DNA of 64,000 nucleotides, taken from positions 1 to 64,000 of the forward strand of contig JAQTLU010000014.1 in the NCBI GenBank assembly GCA_028714735.1. The letters run 5' to 3'. This stretch comes from Gallionellaceae bacterium. GTDB lineage: Bacteria > Pseudomonadota > Gammaproteobacteria > Burkholderiales > Thiobacillaceae. Below, one piece after another: positions 44,822-53,887 of this stretch. Both the position numbers and the translations under genes were made by a program. Below the pieces are notes generated by a model, which saw only the letters and a list, made by a program, of their open reading frames with translations, was not told the DNA's origin and did no database searches. Each line of letters begins with the position of its first letter. Positions within the stretch are counted from its first letter, which is position 1.

Positions 44822-46042
44822 ATGGGTGGGATGATGGGTAGAAAGCAGACCGAGCTCGGAGCGTTGGCTGTCTCTAAGATCAGCAGAAGGGGGATCAACT
44901 TCGTTGGTGGTGTCGCGGGGTTGGGCATTAATGTCTGCGCGACCGGTGGGCGTAGTTGGATCCTGCGGTACCAAATCAAAGGGCGTCGCAGGGATCTTGG
45001 ATTGGGCGGCTATCCGGATGTCACCCTTGCACAGGCGAGAGAGGCTGCACGGGCTGCTCGGGCCAAGATCAAACTGGGTATAGATCCCGTTGATGACGCA
45101 AGGGTGGCAAAAGCCAAACTGATCCAGAACAGTCTCACTGCGATGTCATTCGCACAGGCGGCTACTCAATATATTGATACCCAGGAGGGTTCTTGGCGGA
45201 GCGCTAAGCATTGCCAGCAGTGGCGGAACACCATTGGGGCGTACGCCAACCCCATCATCGGGCGTATGCCTGTCCGAGACGTTGGCCTGGCTCAAGTTCT
45301 GGCGATCCTTGAACCCATTTGGCATACGAAAACGGATACTGGCAGCCGATTGCGCGGACGTATTCAATCGATCTTGGATTGGGCAGCTGCCAGGGGCTAC
45401 CGGGATGAACCGAACCCGGCACGGTGGGCGGGCCATCTCGACAAACTGCTCCCAACACCTGGCAAGATCCGGAAGGCGGCCCATCATCGCGCTCTCCCAT
45501 ATGCAGAACTACCGAACTTCATGAAGACACTCGCCGACCATGAAGGAATGGGTGCTAGGGCTCTCGAATTCACTATCCTGACGGCTTGTCGTTCAGGTGA
45601 GGTGCGCGGGGCGATGTGGGCTGAATTCGATCTGGGTGCACGGGTTTGGACGATTCCGGCGGAACGGATGAAGGCAGGGAAGGAACATCGTGTGCCGCTA
45701 TCGGAGGCGGCGATGGACATACTCACGGTGCGCAGGGCCCAGCCCTTCTGCGACTACGTCTTTCCGAACCCGAGTGGTCACCCCCTTTCCGATATGACTC
45801 TCTCGGCCGTACTGCGTCGGATGAAAGTTGCTGCCGTCCCACATGGGTTCCGTTCCACGTTCCGGGACTGGTGCGCGGAACAGACAGACTACCCGCGGGA
45901 GGTTGCCGAAATGGCGTTGGCACATGCAATCGGGAGCAAGGTGGAAGCGGCATATCGGCGAGGTGACTTGTTCGGCAAGCGAACTCAGTTGATGCAGGAC
46001 TGGGCAATATTTGCTCACAACCGCATTTGTGAGGGTTTGTGA
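44822..46042 (+). CDS. int: P4-type tyrosine integrase
   Basis: The 406-aa protein has the N-terminal DUF4102-like arm-binding domain (VGGVAGLGINVCATGGRSWILRYQIKGRRRDLGLGGYPDVTLAQARE), then a core-binding and a catalytic domain: R in TACRSGEVRG, H-x-x-R in VPHGFRSTFRDW, and HAIGSKVEAAYRR with the Tyr nucleophile. Alternative ATGs at 44831 and 44834 are possible. It sits directly inside attL and is the enzyme that integrates at tRNA-Ser. Confidence 0.93.
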   Translation: MGGMMGRKQTELGALAVSKISRRGINFVGGVAGLGINVCATGGRSWILRYQIKGRRRDLGLGGYPDVTLAQAREAARAARAKIKLGIDPVDDARVAKAKLIQNSLTAMSFAQAATQYIDTQEGSWRSAKHCQQWRNTIGAYANPIIGRMPVRDVGLAQVLAILEPIWHTKTDTGSRLRGRIQSILDWAAARGYRDEPNPARWAGHLDKLLPTPGKIRKAAHHRALPYAELPNFMKTLADHEGMGARALEFTILTACRSGEVRGAMWAEFDLGARVWTIPAERMKAGKEHRVPLSEAAMDILTVRRAQPFCDYVFPNPSGHPLSDMTLSAVLRRMKVAAVPHGFRSTFRDWCAEQTDYPREVAEMALAHAIGSKVEAAYRRGDLFGKRTQLMQDWAIFAHNRICEGL

Positions 46043-46224
46043 TGCACCACATAATGTACAAAATGATGGTTATTTAGTACCAATCTGCACAATATTTGGG
46101 CAGAAATAGCGGTTTTCCGCGATTTCTGGTTCTGACGCTCTTCATCGCCGTGACTTTGTACACATGGCCGGAGAAATGCGCATTGTGTGCAAGCCGATCC
46201 GGTGACTGATATGAGGAGCCGAGA

Positions 46225-46437
46225 ATGCCGTCAGATTTACCATCCCATCAACTTTCCCATGGTTACATGCGTCAGCAGGAAGTGCTGACGCTCGTACCAT
46301 TCTCAGCGGCAACCCTGTGGCGCCGGGTCCGGGCGGGTACCTTTGTGAAGCCGGTGAAGCTTGGGCCCCGTATTACTGCCTGGAACCGTGGGGCTGTCCT
46401 TGCATGGCTTGACCAGCAACAGGGAACGCACAAATGA
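46225..46437 (+). CDS. AlpA-family excisionase-like regulator
   Basis: The 70-aa protein has a MerR-like winged-helix pattern: YMRQQEVLTLVPFSAATLWRRVRAGTFVKPVKLGPRITAWNRGAVLAWLDQQ. That is the AlpA form found in P4-type islands as an activator or excisionase. A GAGGAG site precedes ATG 46225. Its stop overlaps the next gene (ATGA). Confidence 0.9.
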   Translation: MPSDLPSHQLSHGYMRQQEVLTLVPFSAATLWRRVRAGTFVKPVKLGPRITAWNRGAVLAWLDQQQGTHK

Positions 46438-47555
46438 GCGACATCCATCAGTGCGGTGCCTCAGCACAGGGTGGGGCCGGGAGCCCCTTATGCTCCAATG
46501 GCAAGTTCGACTTCTATCGCGCGAGCGATCTGCACGGGTTACCGGACGTGAGTTGGCTTATCGAAGGAATTTTGCCGAGGCACGGCGTTGCCAGCCTGTA
46601 TGGTCCTAGCGGCGACGGCAAATCATTTCTGGCACTCGACATGAGCGCTTCTATCGGCAGTGGTCTGCCTTGGTTTGACTTTGCGACACGTCAAGGCCGG
46701 GTCATCTACGTGGCTCTGGAAGGGCAAGTTGCGTTCCGCCGCCGTGTCCAGGCCTGGGCAAGATACAGGCAGTTGGAATTCCCAGAGAGTGTCATCTTCC
46801 AGTTCAAGCCATTCGCCCTTAACAAGCCTGAAGACCCACACAGCCTCGGGGGATTGATCAACACCTGTGGCGGTGCCGACTTGATCGTCATCGACACCTT
46901 GAACAAGGCCGCACCGGGAGCCGATGAAAATTCATCCTCGGACATGAGCGAGATACTTGCTGGTGCCTCGGCACTGCAAGCCCTGACCGAAGCCATGGTT
47001 CTGCTTGTCCATCATCCCGGCAAAGATTTGAGTCGAGGTCTGCGCGGTCATTCAAGCTTACATGCAGCCCTGGACGCCGTAATCGAAGTGGGCAGGGACG
47101 GAAACCGGCGATGGTGGAGAATCAGTAAATCAAAGGATGGATTGGACAGCATTGGCAGTGCCTTCGACCTGAAAGTAGTTGATCTGGGCATGACCGACTC
47201 CGGAAAGCCCATCACGTCGTGCGCGGTGGTGGAAGTTGATGGCCCAGTTGCCCGCGAAGCGCAACGGGAGCCACGCGGAACCAATCAGAAAGTGCTGCTG
47301 ACCTCCTTCAAGCAACTTCTGCGCGACATGCAGATGTTGGGGGCGGCAACCGGGGACGATTGGCCAACCAGCATACCGATAGATGAGGCTATCAGTCGGT
47401 TGTTCGGTGACCTGAATGTGGCTGACCCGCGACACCGCAAGGAAAGAGCCAGGGAGGCATTTCTGGGGTTGGTCAAGCATGGCTACCTCGAACTCAAGGA
47501 TGGCGTGCTATCCCTACCCCACGACGGAGCTACGCCAGATGATGGCAACCTCTGA
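46434..47555 (+). CDS. RepA-like AAA ATPase (island replication helicase)
   Basis: The 373-aa RecA-fold ATPase has Walker A YGPSGDGKS, a DTLNKA Walker B region (LIVIDTLNKAAPGADEN) and a VLLVHHPGKD motif, as in plasmid RepA hexameric helicases and P4-island ATPases. The C-terminal third looks like a winged helix. It is coupled to alpA by overlap. Known relatives support replication of satellite elements. Confidence 0.88.
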   Translation: MSDIHQCGASAQGGAGSPLCSNGKFDFYRASDLHGLPDVSWLIEGILPRHGVASLYGPSGDGKSFLALDMSASIGSGLPWFDFATRQGRVIYVALEGQVAFRRRVQAWARYRQLEFPESVIFQFKPFALNKPEDPHSLGGLINTCGGADLIVIDTLNKAAPGADENSSSDMSEILAGASALQALTEAMVLLVHHPGKDLSRGLRGHSSLHAALDAVIEVGRDGNRRWWRISKSKDGLDSIGSAFDLKVVDLGMTDSGKPITSCAVVEVDGPVAREAQREPRGTNQKVLLTSFKQLLRDMQMLGAATGDDWPTSIPIDEAISRLFGDLNVADPRHRKERAREAFLGLVKHGYLELKDGVLSLPHDGATPDDGNL

Positions 47556-47656
47556 TCATGCTCATATTGCTGACGGTCTCCCGCCCGGCCCGGCTCCCTA
47601 ATTGAAACGGGCCGGGCGGGAGTGCAACGTCGGCAGAATGAACTCACAACTAGCAG

Positions 47657-47902
47657 TCATCTCCTCCGCATATATCGTGAGAGCGTGGATTCGATCACTG
47701 CCGGCAAGTCGCTACCAAGCGCGTTTGCCAGGCTATACAGCACGCTAAGCGTCGGTTGATTTTGGGCCAGTTCGAGTTTGGCAATGTAGGTCCTATTCAC
47801 CCCGGCCCGGTGAGCAAGTTCCCCCTGGGACAACCCGAGGGCGGATCGCCGAGCCCGTAGCTCAGTGGCGAATGCTTCCATCAGCGCATCGTTCCGACTC
47901 AT
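47657..47902 (-). CDS. XRE-family HTH repressor
   Basis: The 81-aa protein is almost entirely an XRE helix-turn-helix: LRARRSALGLSQGELAHRAGVNRTYIAKLELAQNQPTLSVLYSLANAL. It is divergent from the DUF1643 gene, sharing a 122-bp AT-rich region with repeated GCATATA boxes. It probably represses itself and that gene. Confidence 0.9.
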   Translation of the reverse strand: MSRNDALMEAFATELRARRSALGLSQGELAHRAGVNRTYIAKLELAQNQPTLSVLYSLANALGSDLPAVIESTLSRYMRRR

Positions 47903-48024
47903 GGCCGGAACGATGGCAGTCTAGTCTACTTTGCACACCCGCATATATGGTACAGTATGGTTCTGATGTTGCATATAATTCATGCACTTACAGTCAGCGT
48001 TACTACTATTTCGGGGAGCGACAT
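47903..48024. promoter_or_regulatory. Divergent control region of XRE and DUF1643 genes
   Basis: This region is clearly more AT-rich than its surroundings. GCATATA occurs at about 47941 and 47971, and TATAAT occurs at 47974-47979 on the plus strand, a reasonable -10 for the DUF1643 gene. The repeated GCATATA boxes are candidate operators for the XRE protein. Confidence 0.4.
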
Positions 48025-48546
48025 ATGTATGATATCTACTCTAATGCCCGCGACGACCATTGGCGTTTTACGCTTGGCAAATGTGGAAGCAGAAAGCTAT
48101 TCGTAATTGGTCTGAACCCAAGTACCGCGACGCAGGAAAAGGCAGATACGACCGTTGCTAAGGCCGAGAGAGTCGCGGAGCGAAATGGCTACGATGGATT
48201 CGTCATGCTCAATCTGTATCCGGTTAGAGCAACCAACTACCATGAATTGCCCGCGGATGTAGACCGAGAGGCTTATACGATGAATCAGGATCGTATCGTG
48301 GAAATCGTATCTAAGGAGTCCAAGCCTGTCATTTGGGCGGCGTGGGGTGAAAGTATCCTTGCAAGAGATTACTTCATGACGGCTGCCGCCGACCTGATCA
48401 AGCGGCTAGGAACCTACAGCCCGGTCTGGCAGCACTTCGGCACAATGACCGCAACTGGCCACCCTAGGCACCCATCTCGCTTGCAGTATGCATGGTCATT
48501 TGCTCGACTCGACGAGAAGAACTACCTGTCCAAGCTCCACTCATAG
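48025..48546 (+). CDS. DUF1643 domain protein
   Basis: The 173-aa protein starts at ATG 48025, preceded by GGGGAG. DUF1643 hallmarks are visible: RKLFVIGLNPSTATQEKADTT near the N-terminus, GYDGFVMLNLYPVRAT, and HPRHPSRL near the C-terminus. Family members are found in phages and islands, with no established biochemical function. It is divergent from an XRE repressor, a layout typical of regulated cargo genes. Confidence 0.88.
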   Translation: MYDIYSNARDDHWRFTLGKCGSRKLFVIGLNPSTATQEKADTTVAKAERVAERNGYDGFVMLNLYPVRATNYHELPADVDREAYTMNQDRIVEIVSKESKPVIWAAWGESILARDYFMTAAADLIKRLGTYSPVWQHFGTMTATGHPRHPSRLQYAWSFARLDEKNYLSKLHS

Positions 48547-48846
48547 CCAGCCTTAGGTAGCGGTATGGTTTAAGGTGTCACTCCTAAGGGTGTGTCTGGG
48601 TCAAAGGAAGTGTCCATGCACACAGGCGGTAACAATTGCACAGCCGCAACCGGCAGTTCATTCTGGCTGTAGGGGGCTCCTGTAGGGGGCTTGAACCAGG
48701 GGGTAGCTTTCGCTAATGTCTGGATAGACAAGGAGCGTAGCTGACGCCCCGTCATTCCAGAGGGGGCAATTGGCTGATTGCCCCCGTCATCCCGCGGCCT
48801 AGGTGCGCATTCTCGGTAGTTCACCGTCGACGGGGCAGTTTCGAGG
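48547..48846. other. Intergenic region with tandem repeat and hairpin
   Basis: This 300-bp gap between convergent genes holds two copies of CTGTAGGGGGCT (48667-48678 and 48680-48691). It also holds a hairpin with stem GGGGGCAAT/ATTGCCCCC (48762-48785) that may serve as terminator for the LprI-membrane gene or the DUF1643 gene. No coding gene is supported. Confidence 0.5.
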
Positions 48847-49857
48847 CTAACTTTTCGTAGCAGCCGACAGACGTAGTTCCGTGACGCGCTCGCCATTGAT
48901 CAGCAAGCTAGCGATGTAGCCGAGTACGAGGATCGTTAGGGCTTTCGCGTAGTCCGGCCTGTTTCTGTCGCGTTTGCTGCCATCATCCACGAGCTGTGAA
49001 ACCAGGATCAGCACCCCGAGTCCGGACGCTAGTATCTTGAAGCAGCCCACAAATATTCCGAGCAGCAGACTGTGGTTGTATCGGATGGCGTTTACGAATG
49101 ATACGACCATCAAGCCCGCGCTTATGACGCCGCCAGTCGAGACGGCGATGACGCTTGCAAGTTTGTCGTCCAGGGTAGATGCAATGAGGAACCCAAGTGG
49201 AGTGGCCAGAATTGCTCCCATGGATATGGCAAGGTCTAGGGGGTTATAGAAGATCACGACCCTGTTGCTTACGCCCAAGAACATCAGGATCACGAAGGAA
49301 ATCACCACAGCCCAAACGAGGAGAGTCATCCAGTCCTTGTTGGGCCTGACAGACGGCACATCGGCGGATATTGTTGAAGACGTGACGACGGGAACGGATG
49401 TCTGGGTCGTGTCCGTTGCCATGACCTCAGGGGTTGAAGGCTCATTGGGGCTTTGAAGTGGCGTGGCGGGTTCAGGTACGCGTGTTTCGTCCTGCTCTTC
49501 TGGAACTGGTGGTGTTTCAGGCGATTCAGCCGCCGCGGTGGTTTGTTGCCCTTGTGCGCTTGATAGGGCCGCTAGTCGCTCTTGGTATGCGGCCTTCACG
49601 CATTGCGCATCAGCACATTGGTTGCGCTCCTGTATCCAGGATCGCTGGGCGTGCTTGGTTTCCTCCGGGTGTTCACCTGATAGGACCTCCCTGTACGCAC
49701 CGGCCAGCAATTCATCCAATTCGGACAGCCTTGGGTCTGCGCAGATCATGGTTTCAACGGCGGAAGACGCCCTGTTGCAGTCAAAGCTGGCGGCCAGGGC
49801 GTGGGTCGGAAGGGCGAGTGTTATGGCGATAACGAGGATGTAAATCGCGTGTTTCAT
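48847..49857 (-). CDS. LprI-domain membrane protein (signal peptide, multi-span)
   Basis: The start is ATG 49857, giving 336 aa. An N-terminal signal sequence (IYILVIAITLALPTHALAA) precedes an LprI/DUF1311 lysozyme-inhibitor-type domain with four Cys (SFDCN, MICADP, NQCADAQC). A Pro/Glu/Thr-rich linker of about 70 residues leads to four or five membrane segments (LLVWAVVISFVILMFLGV and later). The combination is unusual. It lies downstream of the truncated FtsZ-like gene, with which it is probably cotranscribed, inside the tRNA-Ser island. Confidence 0.75.
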   Translation of the reverse strand: MKHAIYILVIAITLALPTHALAASFDCNRASSAVETMICADPRLSELDELLAGAYREVLSGEHPEETKHAQRSWIQERNQCADAQCVKAAYQERLAALSSAQGQQTTAAAESPETPPVPEEQDETRVPEPATPLQSPNEPSTPEVMATDTTQTSVPVVTSSTISADVPSVRPNKDWMTLLVWAVVISFVILMFLGVSNRVVIFYNPLDLAISMGAILATPLGFLIASTLDDKLASVIAVSTGGVISAGLMVVSFVNAIRYNHSLLLGIFVGCFKILASGLGVLILVSQLVDDGSKRDRNRPDYAKALTILVLGYIASLLINGERVTELRLSAATKS

Positions 49858-49924
49858 CGTTGTAGGCCTCCTGATAGCTAAGGTTGTTGTTGATCTGCGT
49901 TTGGCGCTCGCTTTGGCGATGTCC

Positions 49925-50566
49925 TTAGGCCGTTTGCGTTGCCGGCCAGAACGGCTGGATCTCAAGGGCTGCGATGACGTTAAGAATGGCCGTCACCGAT
50001 AGGCCGTTCACGAAGGACAGGAAGGTATTCATGCCCGTGTTTCCCGGGAATGCCCGGGACAGGGAGTCGAGATTGAAGGTGATGACTTGGTCGGCTTGGC
50101 TGACCAAGTCACCCGCCGCCTTCCTGGCAATGGATACGCGTTTGCCCTCAAAGCCGAATGGCAGTCCTACCACCGCGATCACCTTGCTGCCGTGAGCTCT
50201 GGCACTGTTCGCGAAATGCGGGATAAGCATGGTTCCGGTCATGCCTCCCAAGCCCGCACACAAGATTACGTAATCCCCTGGACGTACTGACTCTGAGATC
50301 AAATGCCGGTCCTTGTCAGTTAGAGGGCATTCGATCCCGGAAGTGAATATCAGGTCTGCTTTCCGCTCGATTTCGGCGTTATTGACTGTGAAGATGGAAA
50401 CATTAGGACCGTGGTCATGACGACCACGCAGTTCCTCAATGAGGTTGCATCCGGCACCGCCAATCCCGAACACCCGGATGAACTGGGATGGGGGCACATC
50501 CTCCAGGATGCCGTCCTCAGTCGCCGGTATGACTCTGTCGGTCTGACAACACTGTTCCATACCCAT
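49925..50566 (-). CDS. Truncated FtsZ/tubulin-like GTPase-domain protein
   Basis: The 213-aa protein resembles the N-terminal half of FtsZ: a T1-like GIGGAGCN (34-41), a T2-like VNNAEI, and a T4-like AGLGGMTGT (104-112) matching the GGGTGTG tubulin signature. A PFGFEGKRVSIARKAAGDL segment follows. It stops before the T7 synergy loop, so GTP binding is plausible but normal polymer-coupled hydrolysis is not. FtsZ is about 380 aa. It sits in the tRNA-Ser island upstream of an LprI-membrane protein. Function is unknown; interference with cell division is one possibility. Confidence 0.75.
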   Translation of the reverse strand: MGMEQCCQTDRVIPATEDGILEDVPPSQFIRVFGIGGAGCNLIEELRGRHDHGPNVSIFTVNNAEIERKADLIFTSGIECPLTDKDRHLISESVRPGDYVILCAGLGGMTGTMLIPHFANSARAHGSKVIAVVGLPFGFEGKRVSIARKAAGDLVSQADQVITFNLDSLSRAFPGNTGMNTFLSFVNGLSVTAILNVIAALEIQPFWPATQTA

Positions 50567-50904
50567 CTAGCTCCGCTGAACTGGTAACGGAGAAATGATG
50601 CCCAGGCGCTAGGCGAGAAGGGTAAATGTTGTGCAGGCAGCCCGAAAACCCGCGTCGTTACTGGGGATCGGCTAGAGCTCCCGTCGTTACTAGGTTCTTG
50701 GGTGAGAATCTAAGCGGGGCAAGGGTTCCGGAGGGATAAATAGTGGCCGCCAACCACATATCAGAAACCATACGTTGGTCAGACTGCACACCTACACTGC
50801 CAATGTCGACCCAGTGTGAATCACTACATATCAGCCGAAACGATGGGTAAGGTGATGGGTGACAACCCTTTGGATGGCAAGAGTCCTTGCCGGATAAGGA
50901 TTCT
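50567..50904. other. Intergenic region between FtsZ-like gene and tRNA-Ser
   Basis: This 338-bp stretch presumably holds the promoter of the FtsZ-like/LprI pair, though I find no convincing box. It also holds a 23-bp segment (50838-50860) that nearly repeats the integrase start region at 44817-44839. No gene is supported. Confidence 0.4.
50838..50860. repeat. 23-bp near-repeat of the integrase start region
   Basis: AAACGATGGGT plus 12 further bases match 44817-44839 at about 20 of 23 positions. One copy lies close inside each island end. It could be an arm-type integrase binding site or a relic of a second integrase 5' end. Confidence 0.5.
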
Positions 50905-50992
<88 letters not shown>

Positions 50993-51000
50993 AATCAACT

Positions 51001-51094
51001 TTGCTACGCCGGTTTTGCCTCCGGCCGCCGCTTCGCGGCTTCACATCGGCTACGCCGATATGAGCCTGCGCCGCAATGTTGCCACGCAACATTG
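51001..51094. repeat. Cluster of short GC hairpins between tRNA-Ser and its partial copy
   Basis: Three successive self-complementary stretches occur: GCCGCCGCTTCGCGGC, ATCGGCTACGCCGAT and CAATGTTGCCACGCAACATTG. They resemble repetitive extragenic palindromes or stacked processing hairpins, and lie between the intact tRNA-Ser and a truncated copy. Confidence 0.45.
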
Positions 51095-51132
51095 TCAAGA
51101 CCGGTGCATTCAACCACTCTGCCATGCTTCCA
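51095..51132 (-). pseudogene. 5' half of a duplicated tRNA-Ser
   Basis: These 38 bases repeat the 5' part of the intact tRNA-Ser (acceptor strand, D-arm and anticodon up to TTGA) with a single change (C to T in the acceptor strand). It lies directly upstream of the intact gene on the same strand. The T-arm half is missing, so it cannot form a tRNA. Confidence 0.8.
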
Positions 51133-51159
51133 GAGAGGCGTGGATTCTACCTGAGCCGG

Positions 51160-52530
51160 CTAAACAAGCCCATCGCTTGGCGGCCTCAGCAAACGCAGCA
51201 TCGGCGCCGCCTTGTCCAGGCACTCCTGGTATTCACGCTCGGCAACGGAATCGGCGACGATGCCGCCGCCGACCCCGAAGCGGATGCTTTCGCCCTGGCT
51301 GACCAGGGTACGGATGGCGATATTGCTATCCATGTCGCCATTGAAACCGATGTAGCCGATGGCGCCACAATAGAGACCGCGCCGGTGCGGCTCCAGTTCG
51401 TCGATGATCGCCATCGCCCGGCGCTTGGGTGCGCCGGTGATGGACCCGCCCGGAAAGGCCGCCCGCAAGAGGTCGAGGGCATCGCGGCCGGACATCAGGG
51501 TGCCGGTGATGGTGCTGACCAGGTGGTGTACGTTGGCAAAGCTCTCCAGTTCGAACAGACCTGGCACGGCGACCGAGCCGGTCCGGCAAACCTTGCCGAG
51601 GTCGTTGCGCAGCAGGTCGACGATCATCAGGTTTTCGGCCCGATCCTTGGCGCTGGCAAGCAACTCGGCAGCGAGCGCACGGTCATGCTCCGGGTCCACA
51701 CCGCGGGGCCGCGTACCTTTGATGGGACGGGTGGCGACCCGGTCGCCCCGCAGTTCGATGAAGCGCTCCGGCGAGCTGGACAAGACCTGCACAGCCGGGT
51801 GATTCAGATAAGCGCTGAAGGGCGCCGGATTGATCTGCCTTAGGGCACGGTAGAGCTGCCAGCGACTGCCCTGCACCGACGCCGTGAACCGCTGGGTCAG
51901 GTTGATCTGGTAGCAGTCGCCCTCGGCGATATAGCGTTGTGCCCGGCCGAAGGCCTCCTGGTAGCGCGGCCAGGGCAGATTCGATTCCGGCCCGGCCAGC
52001 ACGACCCAGTCGGTCCTATCGGTCGGGACCGGATGGGAAAACAATTCAATCAGTGCCTCCCAGTCCCGCTCGGTTTGGCAGTCGCGCCCGGCACTGACCA
52101 GATGTGTCGCGCGCGTTTCGTGATCCACCACCAGCGCCCAGTCGTACAGACCGACCGCCATGTCAGGCGGGCCGTCGGCTGCCTTCCCGGTCGCCGGCAA
52201 CTCGCCCAAACGCCGTGCCAGATCGTAGGAAAAGTAACCGATGGCCCCTCCCACGAACGGGAATGCACCGGAGGACTCGGCACGACCGAGCCATTCTCTC
52301 AGCAGGGCAAGCGGGTCTTGTTCACGGATCAGGACGCCCGAGCGGGACTCGATATGGGTGTGGCCGCCGGAGGTCGTAAGCGTCGTGTGCGGACGCGAGG
52401 CCAGGATATCCCAGCGGCCGCTGGTGGCACCGGGACGGCCGCTGTCCAGGAACACGGACCAGGGCTCGCCGGCAATGGCATCGAACAGGTCGGCGCTATC
52501 TTCCCGGTAAGGTAGACGGGTAAACCGCAT
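51160..52530 (-). CDS. pabB: Aminodeoxychorismate synthase component I
   Basis: The 456-aa enzyme converts chorismate to 4-amino-4-deoxychorismate for folate synthesis, with PabA supplying ammonia. The chorismate-binding domain has the signature GGSITGAPKRRAMAIIDELEP and PIKGTRPRG. I chose ATG 52530 (MRFTRLPY); a TTG start at 52551 is an alternative. No pabA or pabC is adjacent. Confidence 0.93.
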   Translation of the reverse strand: MRFTRLPYREDSADLFDAIAGEPWSVFLDSGRPGATSGRWDILASRPHTTLTTSGGHTHIESRSGVLIREQDPLALLREWLGRAESSGAFPFVGGAIGYFSYDLARRLGELPATGKAADGPPDMAVGLYDWALVVDHETRATHLVSAGRDCQTERDWEALIELFSHPVPTDRTDWVVLAGPESNLPWPRYQEAFGRAQRYIAEGDCYQINLTQRFTASVQGSRWQLYRALRQINPAPFSAYLNHPAVQVLSSSPERFIELRGDRVATRPIKGTRPRGVDPEHDRALAAELLASAKDRAENLMIVDLLRNDLGKVCRTGSVAVPGLFELESFANVHHLVSTITGTLMSGRDALDLLRAAFPGGSITGAPKRRAMAIIDELEPHRRGLYCGAIGYIGFNGDMDSNIAIRTLVSQGESIRFGVGGGIVADSVAEREYQECLDKAAPMLRLLRPPSDGLV

Positions 52531-52587
52531 GCATCCGCTGTGTCCTGACAAGGGACCGCCATGATACAGGCGGCCACCTCGCCTGGC

Positions 52588-53271
52588 TCAGTCGTCCTTG
52601 GTGGGCAGTTCCAGTTCAATGCCGCAGCGTGCGGCCCGATGGTAGAACTCGAGCAGATTTCCGGTCTGCAACTTCTTGTTGATGCGCAGACGGTGGTTTT
52701 CCACGGTGCGCTGGCTAAGCCCCAGCTGCTGTGCAATACCCTTGCTGGATTGGCCGGAAATCGCCATGCCGAGTATCTCCCGCTCGCGTCCGGTCAATTC
52801 ATCCAGTCGCGCGCGCAATATCTCGCCTTCCTTGGCCGCGGCCTCGACTCGGTACGACTTGTCGAGCAACGCCCGGACCTTGTCGAGCAGCACACTGGAA
52901 TCGGTCGGTTTGGTCAGAAAGTCTTCTGCACCGGCCCGCATCGCATCGACCGTAGCCGGAATATCGCCAACCCCGCTCAGAAAGATGATCGGCAACCGGG
53001 CGCCCTGCTTGACCAGTTCGGCCTGCACCTCAAGCCCCCCCATGCCGGGCATGCAAAGATCCAGGATCAGACAACCCTGACTGCTGTGGTCATAAGCGGC
53101 CAAAAAATCCTCGCCGCTCTTATGCGTCTGAACCGAGAAACCTTCGGTCTCCAGCAACATGCCCAGGCTGTAACGAATTGAAGAGTCGTCATCGACGACA
53201 AATACCGTAGGTCGATTCATCTTGCTAATGACACCGTTAATTTGAACACTTGCCACGTGTTGCTGGCTCAT
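52588..53271 (-). CDS. FixJ-type response regulator
   Basis: The receiver domain has the acidic pocket VVDDDSS, phosphoacceptor Asp in LILDLCMP, and Lys in LTKPTDSS. A LuxR-type HTH follows (LTGREREILGMAISGQSSKGIAQQLGLSQRTVENHRLRINKKL). I use ATG 53271 (MSQQHV); ATG 53220 (MNRPTVFVVDDD) is equally possible and closer to the domain. No histidine kinase gene is adjacent, so the partner lies elsewhere. Confidence 0.92.
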   Translation of the reverse strand: MSQQHVASVQINGVISKMNRPTVFVVDDDSSIRYSLGMLLETEGFSVQTHKSGEDFLAAYDHSSQGCLILDLCMPGMGGLEVQAELVKQGARLPIIFLSGVGDIPATVDAMRAGAEDFLTKPTDSSVLLDKVRALLDKSYRVEAAAKEGEILRARLDELTGREREILGMAISGQSSKGIAQQLGLSQRTVENHRLRINKKLQTGNLLEFYHRAARCGIELELPTKDD

Positions 53272-53322
53272 CCTGAAATCACCTCGCCAAACCGTCTTCA
53301 AGCCAGAGGCCGAATACACCAC

Positions 53323-53887
53323 ATATCTGCTTAGTCCAGGCCGGATCAGTTCCTCTGGTTCACATAAGGACCACTCATTCCATCCATATCCCGAACCTTA
53401 ACCTTTTTCAAAATATGGAGGTTAATCAATTCTAACTTGTCATGATACACATTACCTATTTCTGACAGCCTGGACCATGCGAGCAGGCAAATAAAGTTCG
53501 AATCGCATCCTCCAGGCTGGGTTGCGTTGCTCCGTCCTGGCCATTCAGGGCTTGTGATTAATGGCCGCGAACCATGCCGCGTTCAATCTTTATGAGTGAT
53601 GTCCGGCCCCAGTCAGGCCTATACTCCCGCCCAAGAGTGCATCTCCATATCAGGTCATTGATTCACCCAGCGGATCATCCGATTCGACATAGACACATGA
53701 ACTCGTCAGATCAACCAGAACGGCACGGCCAAGTCAGCGTCCCCGTCGATGGCACCCGCTCATCGGCGCGCCTGAATCCTGCCTGTATTGCCAGACCGGC
53801 CATCCGCTTGTTCCTGCCATTGCAGGCATGCGGGCCATTGAGCCCGCCGGCTGGCGCCGTAGCGCCGGTCATGTCGGCTTGCAAGGC
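53323..53887. other. Intergenic region between response regulator and PAS-GGDEF-EAL gene
   Basis: This 565-bp divergent region has no supported gene. The part at about 53400-53470 is AT-rich and is the likeliest promoter zone for both flanking genes, but I cannot assign -10/-35 boxes with confidence. Confidence 0.35.
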
